This document shows positions 54,850-64,000 of a stretch of DNA of 64,000 nucleotides, piece after piece. This DNA comes from Staphylotrichum longicolle. Taxonomy: Eukaryota > Ascomycota > Sordariomycetes > Sordariales > Chaetomiaceae. The notes beneath the pieces are model-generated. The model was not told where the DNA came from, did no database searches, and was given only the letters and a program-made list of their open reading frames with translations. Every line of letters starts with the position of its first letter. Position 1 is the stretch's first letter. The translations under genes and the position numbers were made by a program. The DNA lies in the NCBI GenBank assembly GCA_019096155.1, contig JAHCVI010000003.1, forward strand, positions 1,240,001-1,304,000. The letters run 5' to 3'.

Positions 54850-56172
54850 TCATTGAATGCTGTTCTTCCCGTCCTCATACTCTCTCCGCCCCGACCTTTT
54901 GTCGATTCCTTTAAGCAGCAACTCCTTCAACCCCGTTCCCAGCCGTTTTTCGTTTCTCTCGTACACCTCCACCTCCTCCCCTTCCATCATTTTCACCGTC
55001 GGCACACGCTCACGGCCACAGCGCGCGCACCCCTTACACTTCTTGGCCTTCTCCCTCCGCTCCCGGTACACCGCCGCCGCGAACGGCCTCTGCCGCCCCT
55101 CGCCGTGCACCTCCCTCGTTGGGTCGTGGTAGATAACCTCGGGCATCGTCCGATCCCACTCGTTGGTCACGATCCGGGCCGGGCCCGTCGGGTTTCCGGG
55201 GCCAGGTTGCCTAACGCCACGATGTCAGCTCTTCCGCTCTCTAAAAGAGGTGACTGAAGGGGAGGACGAGCCAAGTGGCTCCTGGTTCTCCTTGCTCATG
55301 GCACCCGAAACGAAAAGCAACCGTTTTCTCTTTTGAGCTCCCAAGAGGGGAAACAATGGTCTCGCTTCGCGTACTCGACTTACCATGGTCCACCGGGAGT
55401 CAAAGGGTGCTCGATCAGCGGCGGCAGGTTGTGCTTCAACGGGATCCCCTCGGCGTTACGGAAATTGTGTGGATAGCGCGGCCGCGGCTGAATAACCGCG
55501 GGGATGGCAGCGGCTTGGGAGCGGACTTTGGAGGCGGCAATGCGGCGGAGGGGATCGGTGGGGGAGAGGTTGGTAAGGGAGAACTGCGATGGGGGTTCGT
55601 AAGGGGCCAAGGGGTGGGCATGAGGGTAGTCAAAAAGAGAAAAGGCGCACATGGGAGCTGACGTGTGAGTCCTCTGAGTGTTCGGATAAATTTGGGCTTG
55701 AGGAGAACAGCTCAAAGCTTGGGGATGGCTTCTCCTCGCCTGGGCTGGGAGGGGGAGTAGGGTCGGTGCCGCCAAAGCCCGGAATATACGGGGAGACAGT
55801 GGGGTCCAGGACGTTGCTCTGAGGGTGGACACCAGCAGAAGGCGGCGTAGGTGGAGATTGCAACATAATTCCGAGTCCGGGGTTATGGATTATTGTCACG
55901 CCCCGAGCGTCACGGAGAGGGGGCATCAAGGGCGGAGGATACATAGGGCCAAACGTGTGTGAGGGTTCTCGTGCAGGAGGATAGGGACGAGCAGCTTGCC
56001 GTGAGCTTCCAGGGGCACAACGAGGAACCGCATGGTATGAGTATGTTGGTTCAGCAGCGTTGGGATAGTGGGAGCGAGGATTGCCTGCGGTGGTGATAGA
56101 GCGGGAGAGATGGTCCAGAGGTGTCCAAGGAGCCCATCGGTCGGGATCGGAATCATAAGGATCTCGGGCCAT
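54850..56172 (-). CDS. RNase T1-fold protein, second paralogue
   Basis: Exons 55663-56172, 55384-55583 and 54850-55210 give an intact 356-residue frame. The nuclease starts at exon 2, right after a phase-0 intron at the same place as in the neighbour at 52484-53745. It keeps YPHNFRNAEG (His209), PLIEHPL (Glu228), GPARIVTN (Arg249) and VIYHDP (His265), the RNase T1 catalytic residues. The N-terminal 170 residues are Pro/Ser/Tyr-rich but without clear heptads, so the two proteins share the nuclease and differ in what is attached. The C terminus has a basic stretch with CKGCARCGRE (three Cys) and an extended Lys/Glu-rich tail that could bind nucleic acid. No signal peptide is seen. Both genes lie on the same strand, 1.1 kb apart. 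Confidence 0.75.
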
Positions 56173-57524
56173 GATGGCTTTTGGGAGGCAAGGTGCAGAT
56201 AGCGACGTGAAAAAGAGGGGAAAGAGATCATGAGGTGCCGCAGCTCAGGAGTGAGGGTCGCTGGTGAGGATGGAAGTTCCAGGCTGCGTGTCCCAAGCGG
56301 GAGGACACCGTCAGTTATATACTCGTCTCAAGAGAGGAATTACACTCCATTGTCAGATGGAGTTTAGACAGGGCAGACACAGCATTTTCAATTTGCACCA
56401 TGCACCGTCGATGCACTCTCTGCGCGTTGGTTGCCGGCGGACATCAAGGCATCAGGCTCTGTGGCCCCCACCCCGCGCCTGGGCCTGCAAAGGTCCTGCA
56501 TGAGGCGCTCCAAATCGAACAAAGAAATCTGCCACCCCCAGGCTGGCACACCGCTGTCACTTGGGAGCCATTCTGCAGCCAAGCTGCCAACAGAGCAGTG
56601 ACTCCGCCACGGCTGAAGCGCATGACGCGGGATGGTCACACAAGATAGCTGCGAGTCCAGCATGCACAGCCCGCGCGTAACAGGTTCCGTAGGAACCCGA
56701 GGTGTCACGCGGGAAGGATTGGCGGGAACTATTGGCGGGAAGGATGGTGCCTCGATGCAAGGCCTCGACTCGGGACGGCCCCCGCCCGTCCTCGAGGCAC
56801 TTGAGCCGGGGCAAGGCCCTGTTTTAGCACAGGGTACAGTAACCAGCAAAATCTGCCTTGCCAAAGGGTACAGTACCAGCACATTCGGCCTTGCCCGAGG
56901 GTACAGTACCAGCTGATTTGGCCTTGCCCAAGGGTACAGTACCAGTTGCTGATGTGGGGGCAGCAGTGAGATCGAGAGAGTCAGCAACATGTCAAATCCA
57001 GAAAAGAAGCCCAGACGAACTTGAAAGCCCTGGGAATTGTATTATTGCGTTGTCTGCCTCTTGCCGATATTGCCCGATCAGGAGGGACATTCCTCTCATC
57101 CTTTCGCTTGCCCGATTGAAGGCCCAAATGCTTTCTCCGCAAGGAGGGAATGATGATCGACGAAGAGGGAACATGAAGAACCGAACCATATGTGCCGGGA
57201 TAGTAGTTGAACTGCGTGGCTCTGGGCCACAAGAATTGCTGGGGAAACTGGCGACCGCTGCCACACCTGACTGGTGAGAGAGAGTTGGAGCGCGAACCAG
57301 CGTCAGGCAACACCCCTCCTTGACCTCTCAAGCTTCCGACCTGACCAGCTGGTGGGGGCCAGCTTTGCGCTTGTTTACATTCAATTGCCACCGGCAACTC
57401 GCCCGGTTTCAGCAGTCAAAATGTTTCCTACTTCTGGTTTCCAACACAATCAGAATCGCGTCAACCGACTTCCTCAACTGACCAAAAGCGAAATTCTCAA
57501 CCTCCATCACCATCGGCACAGTCG
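56173..57524. other. Intergenic region with a 33-bp minisatellite
   Basis: About 1.35 kb between the RNase T1-like gene and the divergent F-box/LRR-like gene. Apart from the tandem repeat at about 56833-56962, no gene or element is recognised; frames of up to 200 codons are repeat-driven and have no family motif. Confidence 0.5.
56833..56962 (+). repeat. 33-bp minisatellite, about four copies
   Basis: The unit starts GGGTACAGTACCAGC and ends CCTTGCC(C)AA or CGA. Three near-identical copies are preceded by one diverged copy. Each contains the inverted-repeat core GGTACAGTACC. The unit length is a multiple of three, so long frames run through it on both strands, but nothing suggests it is coding. 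Confidence 0.85.
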
Positions 57525-59323
57525 ATGACTGTGGCCATGGAGGGCATCAACAAATCATCGGCCGCATCGCGGTTTGCAAGGACCGCGGTCATCTTGCGCG
57601 CCCTCGGGGAGCAGGTCAGTAATGGTTTCCGGGCACCGAACTTCTCACAGGTTTTGTCCTAACGACACGAGCAGATCCGAAGCCCGAAGCTACTCCGCGA
57701 CCTTTGCCTGACGAACAAGCTCTTCCATTCCGAATTTATTGTCTACATCTACCGCGAGCTTGATACCCCGATCGAAAACATCGACATCGCAAACCCACAT
57801 CTCGTTCACACAAGAATGCTAGTCGCAAGACCTACCCCGGGGAACCAATATGTTGCGCAATACGATGCCTTCAATGAAATGGTTCAGCAACTACTCAGCA
57901 AAATGCCTGTTCTTGAAACCTTCGTGTAAGCCGACCAAGCTCTCTTAAGCCAGAAATGCATCTTACTGACGCACTCTGTGTTCCCACAGATGGCCTGACA
58001 CAGTGGATCTGATGCCGGCTACCCTCGACGTGTTGCTACAATCATGCCGCCGCCTAAAAGGGCTTCATATCTACCAGGCGGAAACGGTTTCAAGACGACC
58101 CTGGAGACTCGATCTCTCGGGTTTCAAAAATCTCCAGTACCTGACTCTACACTTGTTGCCATGAGGTCTCAGCATGGATGTCAAATATTACCCAACTCCT
58201 CCTTGCTTCACCCGGCCTTAAGAGCCTGGATTTCTCAATTCCCGCGGCTATCATCATTCAGGCCCTCCAATCCCGCCAAACTGCTGGGGTTATCTTTCTC
58301 TTTGACCGCTTGTGCGACGACTACGCCGCATCCGGGGGCAAACCTCTCTATCTCAGGTCCCTGAGATGCGGCCATAGCGTCTATCCTACAAACCGGAGTT
58401 CAATGGTCAAGCTCACAGATCTTAAATACCTTGAAGAGATCGACTTCATCAACGGTGCTGCGCTCTGGGGCCAGCTTCATCCTCAAGCCGGTTTCTTGCC
58501 AACCACACACTACCGAACTCCCATTGAATATCGCTCCTTCATGGCGCAGCATTGCCCCAACTTGCGCCGGTTTTCCGCTACCAACTACGAGGATGGAATT
58601 CAAGACTACCTCTGTGCCGTCGCACAGAAACCGGACCATTCCAAGAGACTCGCGATTTACGTTGAGGAGCTCGAGGGATGGGGCCATGGCGACCCGTCGT
58701 TGCTCCTTCGAAACGACGGCATAACTCAAGGTCTTCCCATCCGATTGCGCATGTTAGGCCTCGATTTGGAGAGTGACTCTGTGTACAGGAGTTCTCGATC
58801 TTTTTTGACAGGCTTCAGTGCGAAGGAGGTTTTGGACAATCTCGTATCCTCCAACGCGGACTCACTTGAAGGGCTCAAGGTCAACCTGGCCGAGAGGCCA
58901 GGAGGGGTGCTGCTTCTTGATATTCCGTTGGGTGACATGAAAGGATATGGGGTTGAGCTTTGTGAGCTACATGCTCTAAAGTCAGCCGTTCGCCGGCTTC
59001 CGCACCTCGGCCAGTTAGCTGTCAATACCGTCAGTGCGACGAGTTGGAGAAACAAGGACTTGGTCGATCCAGGGTTCGTTTTCAAAACGGCACACATGCT
59101 CGCCACCGCAGGATCTGCTTTGGCCAACATCAACATCTTCCACTGGTTTTGGCGCGTCAATCGCCAACAAGATGGCGTTGTGGAGCTCGAGGAGCTGGGA
59201 AAGACTGAGTGGAAGTCTGTTGAGTTGTTCCATCTCGTCACTGGGAGCCAATACTTCTCCGACCGTCTCTATGGACCAGAGAACCGTATGTTCTGGCCAC
59301 ACTTGTATCAGAACTTTGTCTGA
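57525..59323 (+). CDS. F-box/LRR-like fungal protein, with one frame break
   Basis: Exons 57525-57614, 57675-57925 and 57990-59323. The N terminus (ARTAVILRALGEQIRSPKLL, then DLCLTNKLFHSEFIVYIYREL) resembles a degenerate F-box followed by leucine-rich segments (MLVETF-like VLETFVWPDTVDL, LDVLLQSCRRLKGLHIYQ, FKNLQYLTLHLLP). After about 58163 the coding frame moves by one: HEVSAW and then MSNITQLLLASPGLKSLDFS continue the LRR pattern to 59323. No intron fits the gap, so either one base is extra (or two are missing) near CC at 58159-58161, or the gene is truly broken. The second part alone has 381 open codons. F-box proteins of this type recruit targets to SCF ligases, but the function here is unknown. 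Confidence 0.6.
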
Positions 59324-59369
59324 GAGGGCTACCTGAATTTAACTTGAAAACAAGATAATCCAATCACAT

Positions 59370-60257
59370 CTACACCTCACGCTCCTTATTCTCCCGCGGA
59401 TCCGATGACCCAACCTTCCGAAACCTTGTCAGGAACCTGTGCCTTCCCAACTCCTCGTTAATCCTCCGATCCTTCGTCTGCACCTGACGTAACCACACGT
59501 CCCGCGGCTTCGGTGACTCGGATAGCAAAGCAAAGGGCAAGCCATTCCTCAAGCTCTCCGGACAATGGCGGGCAATCATGTCATTCTTCTCCTTGATATA
59601 CTCGATGGGTACGGGCTTGTCGAGCTGCAGATGGGTTTCGCCCCACGCCTCGTCCAGGTCCATGCCGTCGATGAGGTCGGCCAGGTCGGCGTATCTCTGC
59701 GTGTCGAGCAAGCTCTGCGCAAAATATTCGAGCTTCGGGTAGAGAATGCCACTAGGGCTACGCTCGCATTGGTCTGGGCTACATTGGATGAGGTATTCGG
59801 ACGCCGGTATAAGGATGAAGAAGAAGTTGACGCCCTGGAGCATGAACCTGGGGTAAGTGTGGACGAGCGATCCGGGCTGCGGCATCACAGGGTGCCAGAG
59901 CTCGTACTTGTCACTCAGCGGACTGGAGGTGAGCAACTGTTTTGCCTCGTCGAATGAGTCGGTTGGGACGCAAATTTCCCAATTCTGAGCTAAGGTCAGC
60001 GGGTTCAGGGGTTGAGTACTTTTGCTTCTCTGATGTGTCGAGCGGAGGAATAGGAATGGCATGCTACTCACCATGGGAACTCGGTGAGCACCGTAGTATA
60101 CAAGGGCCTTTGCGCCAACAACGCAGGAAAGGATGCCATGCTCTCCCAGCGCATTCATCACGGCGAGCGCCTCATTGACACCGCGACCGCAGTGCGCCTC
60201 CCCCGGTTTGCCCAGAGCAAGCACAAACTCGTTTGGGTTTGTTGATTGCTCCTGCAT
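59370..60257 (-). CDS. Nucleotidyltransferase-fold protein, probably degenerate
   Basis: Exons 60072-60257 and 59370-59984 give 266 residues; the intron (GTGAGT donor, CTCAG acceptor) is also open in frame, so retention would add 29 residues. The segment LSCVVGAKALVYYGAHRVPM followed by NWEICVP aligns by pattern with the opening of fungal AbiEii/minimal nucleotidyltransferases (hGGxxhxxhG...R...DhDhhV), but the GG is GA and the D-x-D is N-W-E, so catalysis is doubtful. The end YPKLEYFAQSLLDTQRYADLADLID matches the helical part of the same family. It is head to head with the related gene at 60948. Function unknown. Confidence 0.6.
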   Translation of the reverse strand: MQEQSTNPNEFVLALGKPGEAHCGRGVNEALAVMNALGEHGILSCVVGAKALVYYGAHRVPMVSSMPFLFLRSTHQRSKSTQPLNPLTLAQNWEICVPTDSFDEAKQLLTSSPLSDKYELWHPVMPQPGSLVHTYPRFMLQGVNFFFILIPASEYLIQCSPDQCERSPSGILYPKLEYFAQSLLDTQRYADLADLIDGMDLDEAWGETHLQLDKPVPIEYIKEKNDMIARHCPESLRNGLPFALLSESPKPRDVWLRQVQTKDRRINEELGRHRFLTRFRKVGSSDPRENKEREV

Positions 60258-60947
60258 TTCTGCATCATGACACACACAGGCTTGCAGGCTGGTTTGTCGT
60301 GTCCGAGGGAAGGTTCAAGCGAGGTTGGCGCCAGACTTCAAAGCACTGAAGTGTCCTGGCAAGCCTGGTTCCAGGCGCTGGTTTACAGTGGCACTGCGGG
60401 GCTGCGTAGGCGGAGCGAGGGGAGCCAAGATCAACCTGGAATGCACAGCTCACGTCTCACCTCAACAAGAACAAACCTCTGGACAATCTGGATAATCCAT
60501 TTTTTTTTCTAAAAAACTCAGTTGCAACTGGTCTGTGACGAAACAAAGGCGCCTGGGGTCCGAGTCATTCATATATTATCCTGCCTTTCTCTTTTCTCTC
60601 CTTTCTCTCCCTTCGCTTCTCGTCTTAGTCTTGCCCTCGGCTTCATTCGTGCATTATTTCCTTGCAATCCTTTTCCTCTATTCGTTGACTTCTTTCCTAG
60701 GTTCCCTGTTTTCTGCTTTCTTTTCTTGCTCATCAAGATAAACCTTCACTCTGTGGGAAGAAATTGAGTGAGGGATCTTGCCTTTTTTCCGAAGCGAGCG
60801 AGGGAGGCGTTCTCGCTCTCGAGGCTTAATGATTGGTTGCCCAGAATGACTCTGCGCAGTGTTGGTTCCCGGGGCAGTGCTTGAGATTCGGTGAGCCCCC
60901 TCATCCCTCGCTGATGCCTAGGAGACCGTAACAATCTGTCGAAACCT
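60258..60947. promoter_or_regulatory. Shared intergenic region between the two nucleotidyltransferase-like genes
   Basis: About 0.7 kb. The half near the + strand gene is very pyrimidine-rich (repeated TCTCTCC and TTCC, about 60590-60740), a common feature of fungal promoters. No gene seen. Confidence 0.5.
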
Positions 60948-61777
60948 ATGGCTTCGACTTCAACAACCCCGCTTCGTCCCGCTCCCGTCACTTACAACGA
61001 CGACGAACTCGATTACCTCGAAGCACAATGCGAAGAGAATGTGAGGCAGCAGCATCTTTTCCACGCTTTGGACCACGTGGTCAAGGTCTTGGACTCCCGC
61101 AACATCCCAAACGCCGTTATGGGTGGTGTCAGCATGATTCTGCTCGGAGATCAGGAGCGCACCACCATCGACGTCGACGTGGCTGTTGAGGGCAAGGTTG
61201 GCGAGATCTTGGCAGCCTTCTCTGCCGATGACAGGTCAGGCAAATCTACAGTACTTAGCTTACAATTCTTTGATTGACGCTGACTTGCTTGGGGGTTTGC
61301 AGGGTCTATCTCCCGCGCGCCATGACCGTCGCAGCAAGCGGTGTTGCCAGGATGTTCGTCCTGACCGGTCCCGCGTACGGAGAAGCCATTCAGCCCGCGT
61401 TGCCTGTCGAGGTGGACCTGATATTAAACGGCAACAAGGGCGCACCACAAACGCTCACCGGCGCAACGAGGACACTCACAGTAGTTACCGGACTCGGTCC
61501 GCGCCAGTACGCCGTCCTCACACTCGAGTACCTCTTCCGCGCCAAGTTGAGATCCTACTACGAGCGCGCAAGTGACAAAGACTACCGAGACCTAGTCTGG
61601 ATGTCTTTCGTCCATGGCGAGGCTGTCAGTACATTTATAGCGGATCAGGATGAGGACTTGAGACAGCACTTTGCTGATGCGTATGCGGCGGAAAACGAAC
61701 TGCTTTCAGAGTCTCGCGTTGAGTGGCTCTATACATTGCTGAGTCTGCGGCGGCGACCAAGGTCATCATCCTCGTGA
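60948..61777 (+). CDS. Minimal nucleotidyltransferase-like protein (AbiEii-related fold)
   Basis: Exons 60948-61234 and 61303-61777 give 253 residues. Motifs fit an active nucleotidyltransferase: VMGGVSMILLG, then RTTIDVDVAVEG with the two metal-binding Asp (D-x-D), and a third Asp in LPVEVDLIL. The C-terminal VLTLEYLFRAKLRSYYERAS and DYRDLVWM fit the helical AKxxAxxxR...DYxDL pattern of AbiEii-like enzymes. In bacteria this fold includes TA-system nucleotidyltransferases that modify tRNA; fungal members are uncharacterised as far as I know. The neighbour in head-to-head orientation has the same fold with altered catalytic residues. The substrate cannot be told from sequence. Confidence 0.68.
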
Positions 61778-62173
61778 AGATAAAGAGTTCTAGGAGTGAT
61801 GAAAGGGTGGTGTTGACGGATCGATGGCTCGATGGATTCATACTTCCATAGATTGATGAATTGTAGTTCTGCAGAGGATTTCGTGACTTTAATGAAATAT
61901 GTTCCACATGATGGACGGAAAACGTCAGGGTAAATCACCAGGTAATGCTCCGCAACAGCAGGCAATACTCCCGAACGAATGGGTCAAAGACTAGGGATCA
62001 TGAAGTTTCCACTTCAATGGCCAGTGTGACGCAGGCATCTCCCATTCTACTTATCAGGTATGAATGAGACCGACTGCGAGATTGACGAGAGGTAGATGCT
62101 GGAAGACTGTTCTGAAGTTGCGTCACCCCATTGAGAAGACCAATGTTGAGTGGTAAACAACATCCAATTTCAA
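61778..62173. other. Region between the nucleotidyltransferase-like gene and tRNA-Pro
   Basis: About 0.4 kb of A/T-richer sequence. No gene seen. Confidence 0.6.
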
Positions 62174-62264
62174 GGGCCGCTGGTCTAGTGGTATGATTCT
62201 CGCTTAGGGTAACACCCGAAGCATTGCTTGCGAGAGGTCCCGGGTTCAATCCCCGGGTGGCCCC
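62174..62264 (+). tRNA. tRNA-Pro (AGG) with a 19-nt intron
   Basis: The acceptor GGGCCGC pairs with GTGGCCC (one G-T). The D arm contains TGGTCTAGTGG. The anticodon stem CTCGC/GCGAG encloses TTAGGG plus T, giving anticodon AGG (proline). A 19-base insertion, TAACACCCGAAGCATTGCT, sits between positions 37 and 38, the canonical eukaryotic tRNA intron site. The T arm is CCGGG-TTCAATC-CCCGG. A short T run at 62269-62273 follows, as for RNA polymerase III termination. Confidence 0.94.
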
Positions 62265-62734
62265 CACCTTTTTCCTCCCATCTCCTCCGATGGAGAAAAT
62301 TACTACGGTTGTTTTTCTTTTGCTTCCTGACAATGTCAAAATCAGATCGCAAGCTCCGTCGACGGTGCAATTCCACTTCTGAAGGCTCAGACCTGACGTT
62401 CCAGCAGGTGAACAGCTTCGGGCCGATGCTGCAGCCCTCGTCGTGACTGTGGGTCAGCCCATTCCCGTCGCCCACCTTAAAGTGTCCGCGAAATGCAAGT
62501 TACATCTGTAAGCAACATCACCCAGCTCTTTTGGTTGAAGGATGCATGGAATTCGGCTATTAGCCTCATGTTGGTATCGATGACGAGGTCTAAATCTTCG
62601 ACGCAAAGCAACTCCCATCCACCCCATGCTCCAGAGTTGTACAAGAGTTTATGGGGCATCCACCCCGGACAGGCTCCTCCTGAGACCTCAGCATGTATGC
62701 ATAATCCTTCCTCCCTTCCTCAATCATCATCCCT
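62265..62734. other. Region between tRNA-Pro and the thioredoxin gene
   Basis: About 0.47 kb; T-rich just after the tRNA. It holds the 3' UTR of the thioredoxin gene. No gene seen. Confidence 0.6.
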
Positions 62735-63390
62735 CTACCGCTGGGGCTCTCGCCCTTCTCGCTGCCCTCCTTCTCCGCCGTCCTCCGGGTTGTACTTCTT
62801 CAGCAGGTTGAGGAGAGCCGGAGGGTTCGCGCCGACGAAACCGTCGACCTTCTTGCCGTCCTTAAAGATGAGGAAGGTGGGCATGGCGCGGATGCCAGCT
62901 CCTGCGAGAGCTCGGGGAGGTGGTCAACGTCAAACTTGGCGAAGTAGGTCTTGTCCTTGAACTGAGGGTCTTGCGCCCACCTGTGCGGAAGAAGTAATTG
63001 GGTCAGCTTGCGGGAGCTACACGAGGGGGGTTGGGGGAGGGGAGGAGGGGAGCTCGTACTTGGCAACCTGGGGAGCGATGGCCTTGCAAGGGCCGCACCA
63101 TTGCGCGAAGGCGTCGAGGATGACGACGGGGTTCTTCGCAATCGTCTCCTTGAACTGGTCGGCGCTGTGGGACACAGATGTGTTAGCAAGTGCTGGGACA
63201 GTGGGCAGCACCGCGGGGTAGCGAAGGGCACCCCGCGCTCGGGAGGGGGTGGGTTCTCGACTCACGTATCGAGGATGTGGACGGTCATTTTGGGCACTGT
63301 GGTGGTGAAGTGTCTCGTGGCAGTGGGTATAGCAGTTGATGGAGTTCCTCGAAGGGTCCTAAAGGCGGGGCGAAGTAGTCTGGATGTCAT
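62735..63390 (-). CDS. Mitochondrial thioredoxin, with a one-base frame break in the last exon
   Basis: Exons 63266-63390, 63060-63164 and 62735-62980. With one G added they give 158 residues. An Arg/Thr-rich presequence (TSRLLRPAFRTLRG, ATRHFTTTVPK) leads to ADQFKETIAKNPVVILDAFAQ and the redox site WCGPCKAIAPQ, then TYFAKFDVDHLPELSQEL. There the frame breaks at GG near 62899-62900. The next frame continues with GIRAMPTFLIFKDGKKVDGF, containing the cis-Pro loop AMPTF, and ANPPALLNLLKKY, to a stop at 62735. Both halves are highly conserved thioredoxin, so the missing G is more likely a sequence error than decay. The protein reduces disulfides in the mitochondrial matrix. Confidence 0.9.
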
Positions 63391-64000
63391 TGGGAAGAAG
63401 TGGGGGTTGCAAGTTGGCGGAAGGTGAGGTTTATTAAGGCCTTTCAAAGAGATCACGGCGTGGTGGATTATTCTCGGCGAATGATGTAATCGGGATTCTT
63501 GAGATTTGTCAGTGGCTGATGACGCGACCTCGCCCCACTTGCTTCTTCCCCCTTCAGGAACCAGCCCGTCGGGTCGCACTGTCGCAGCATGACACATGCC
63601 CACCACTTCCACGTTTAATAATCCTGCGGTTGGTAAGGCCAGCCGGTGTTTCCTTCCAGGTTGCCAGCCAGTGCCTATTTCCGGCACAGGAACCGTGGGC
63701 AGTCAATTGTCGTTTCCGCCATCACGCTTGCAATGATTCCTCATCAGAACACACCCGAGTTTGCGCCGAGCACGACACCATTCTCGCGAAACATGATTCC
63801 AAATCTGCTTGTCTCTCGGACTACGAAAATAGCTAATGGACACTTTATGTCCATGTCTGCCGGATTCCACGCGGCGCATGCACCGTTGAGGAACGCCGTC
63901 TCGACTTAACCGAGCCCTTCATGAAGAGCAATCCCGAAGTCTGCTTTGCTGTCCGAAGGCATGACCGAAAGGGCAGGATTGGTAGTGGTGTTGTTTCTTG
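63391..64000. other. Window end, no gene seen
   Basis: About 0.6 kb upstream of the thioredoxin gene. An 87-codon open frame (63646-63909, +) lacks any recognisable feature. This stretch presumably holds the thioredoxin promoter. Confidence 0.5.

Noticed and set aside
53230..56962. CRISPR-like array from the tandem repeats
   Set aside because: Repeats are contiguous (no unique spacers), one array is coding, and the genome is eukaryotic.

Overview
The window is nuclear DNA of a filamentous ascomycete, most likely a Sordariomycete of the Chaetomium/Podospora/Neurospora kind. The evidence is short introns (about 45-130 nt) with GTANGT donors and CTRAC-like branch sites, fungus-specific families (PTH11/rhodopsin-type receptors, HeLo-like/NACHT STAND proteins, OTT_1508-type deaminases), and a PKC1 with the fungal HR1-C2-C1-kinase layout. 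Exons were traced by hand from splice sites and reading frame; junctions should be good to within a base or two.

Layout. 0.5-2.5 kb: nucleic-acid deaminase-like gene. 2.8-5.7 kb: head-to-head pair for vitamin B6 synthesis (PDX2 glutaminase and PDX1 synthase). 6.5-12 kb: accessory block with a NACHT STAND gene and a kinase-like gene carrying an in-frame stop. 12.3-13.9 kb: seven-TM rhodopsin-domain protein. 15.7 kb: tRNA-Val(AAC). 16.2-35.5 kb: housekeeping block with RPC37/RPC5, PAT1, a GT15 mannosyltransferase, mitochondrial uS12, an acyl-CoA dehydrogenase, PKC1 and SHE9/MDM33. 36.8-42 kb: a 1742-codon ankyrin ORF that looks like a STAND protein without its NACHT. 43.4-52 kb: MFS transporter, HAD phosphatase, EIF1AD, ALG3, peroxisomal D-amino-acid oxidase and an SDR. 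52.5-61.8 kb: a second accessory block with two related intracellular RNase T1-like proteins, an F-box/LRR-like gene and a head-to-head pair of nucleotidyltransferase-like genes. 62.2 kb: intron-containing tRNA-Pro(AGG). 62.7-63.4 kb: mitochondrial thioredoxin.

The most novel signal is at 52.5-56.2 kb. Two paralogues lack any signal peptide but keep the full Tyr-His-Glu-Arg-His set of an RNase T1-fold guanyl-RNase. One of them carries, before the nuclease, heptads closely resembling the RNA polymerase II CTD (YSPxSPx).

A second window-wide observation: at least nine gene-breaking sites, mostly single-base contractions at short G/C or A runs, hit genes expected to be intact (thioredoxin, RPC37, PDX2) as well as accessory genes. 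This pattern suggests assembly indel error rather than widespread pseudogenisation, so the frameshifts below should be read with that in mind.
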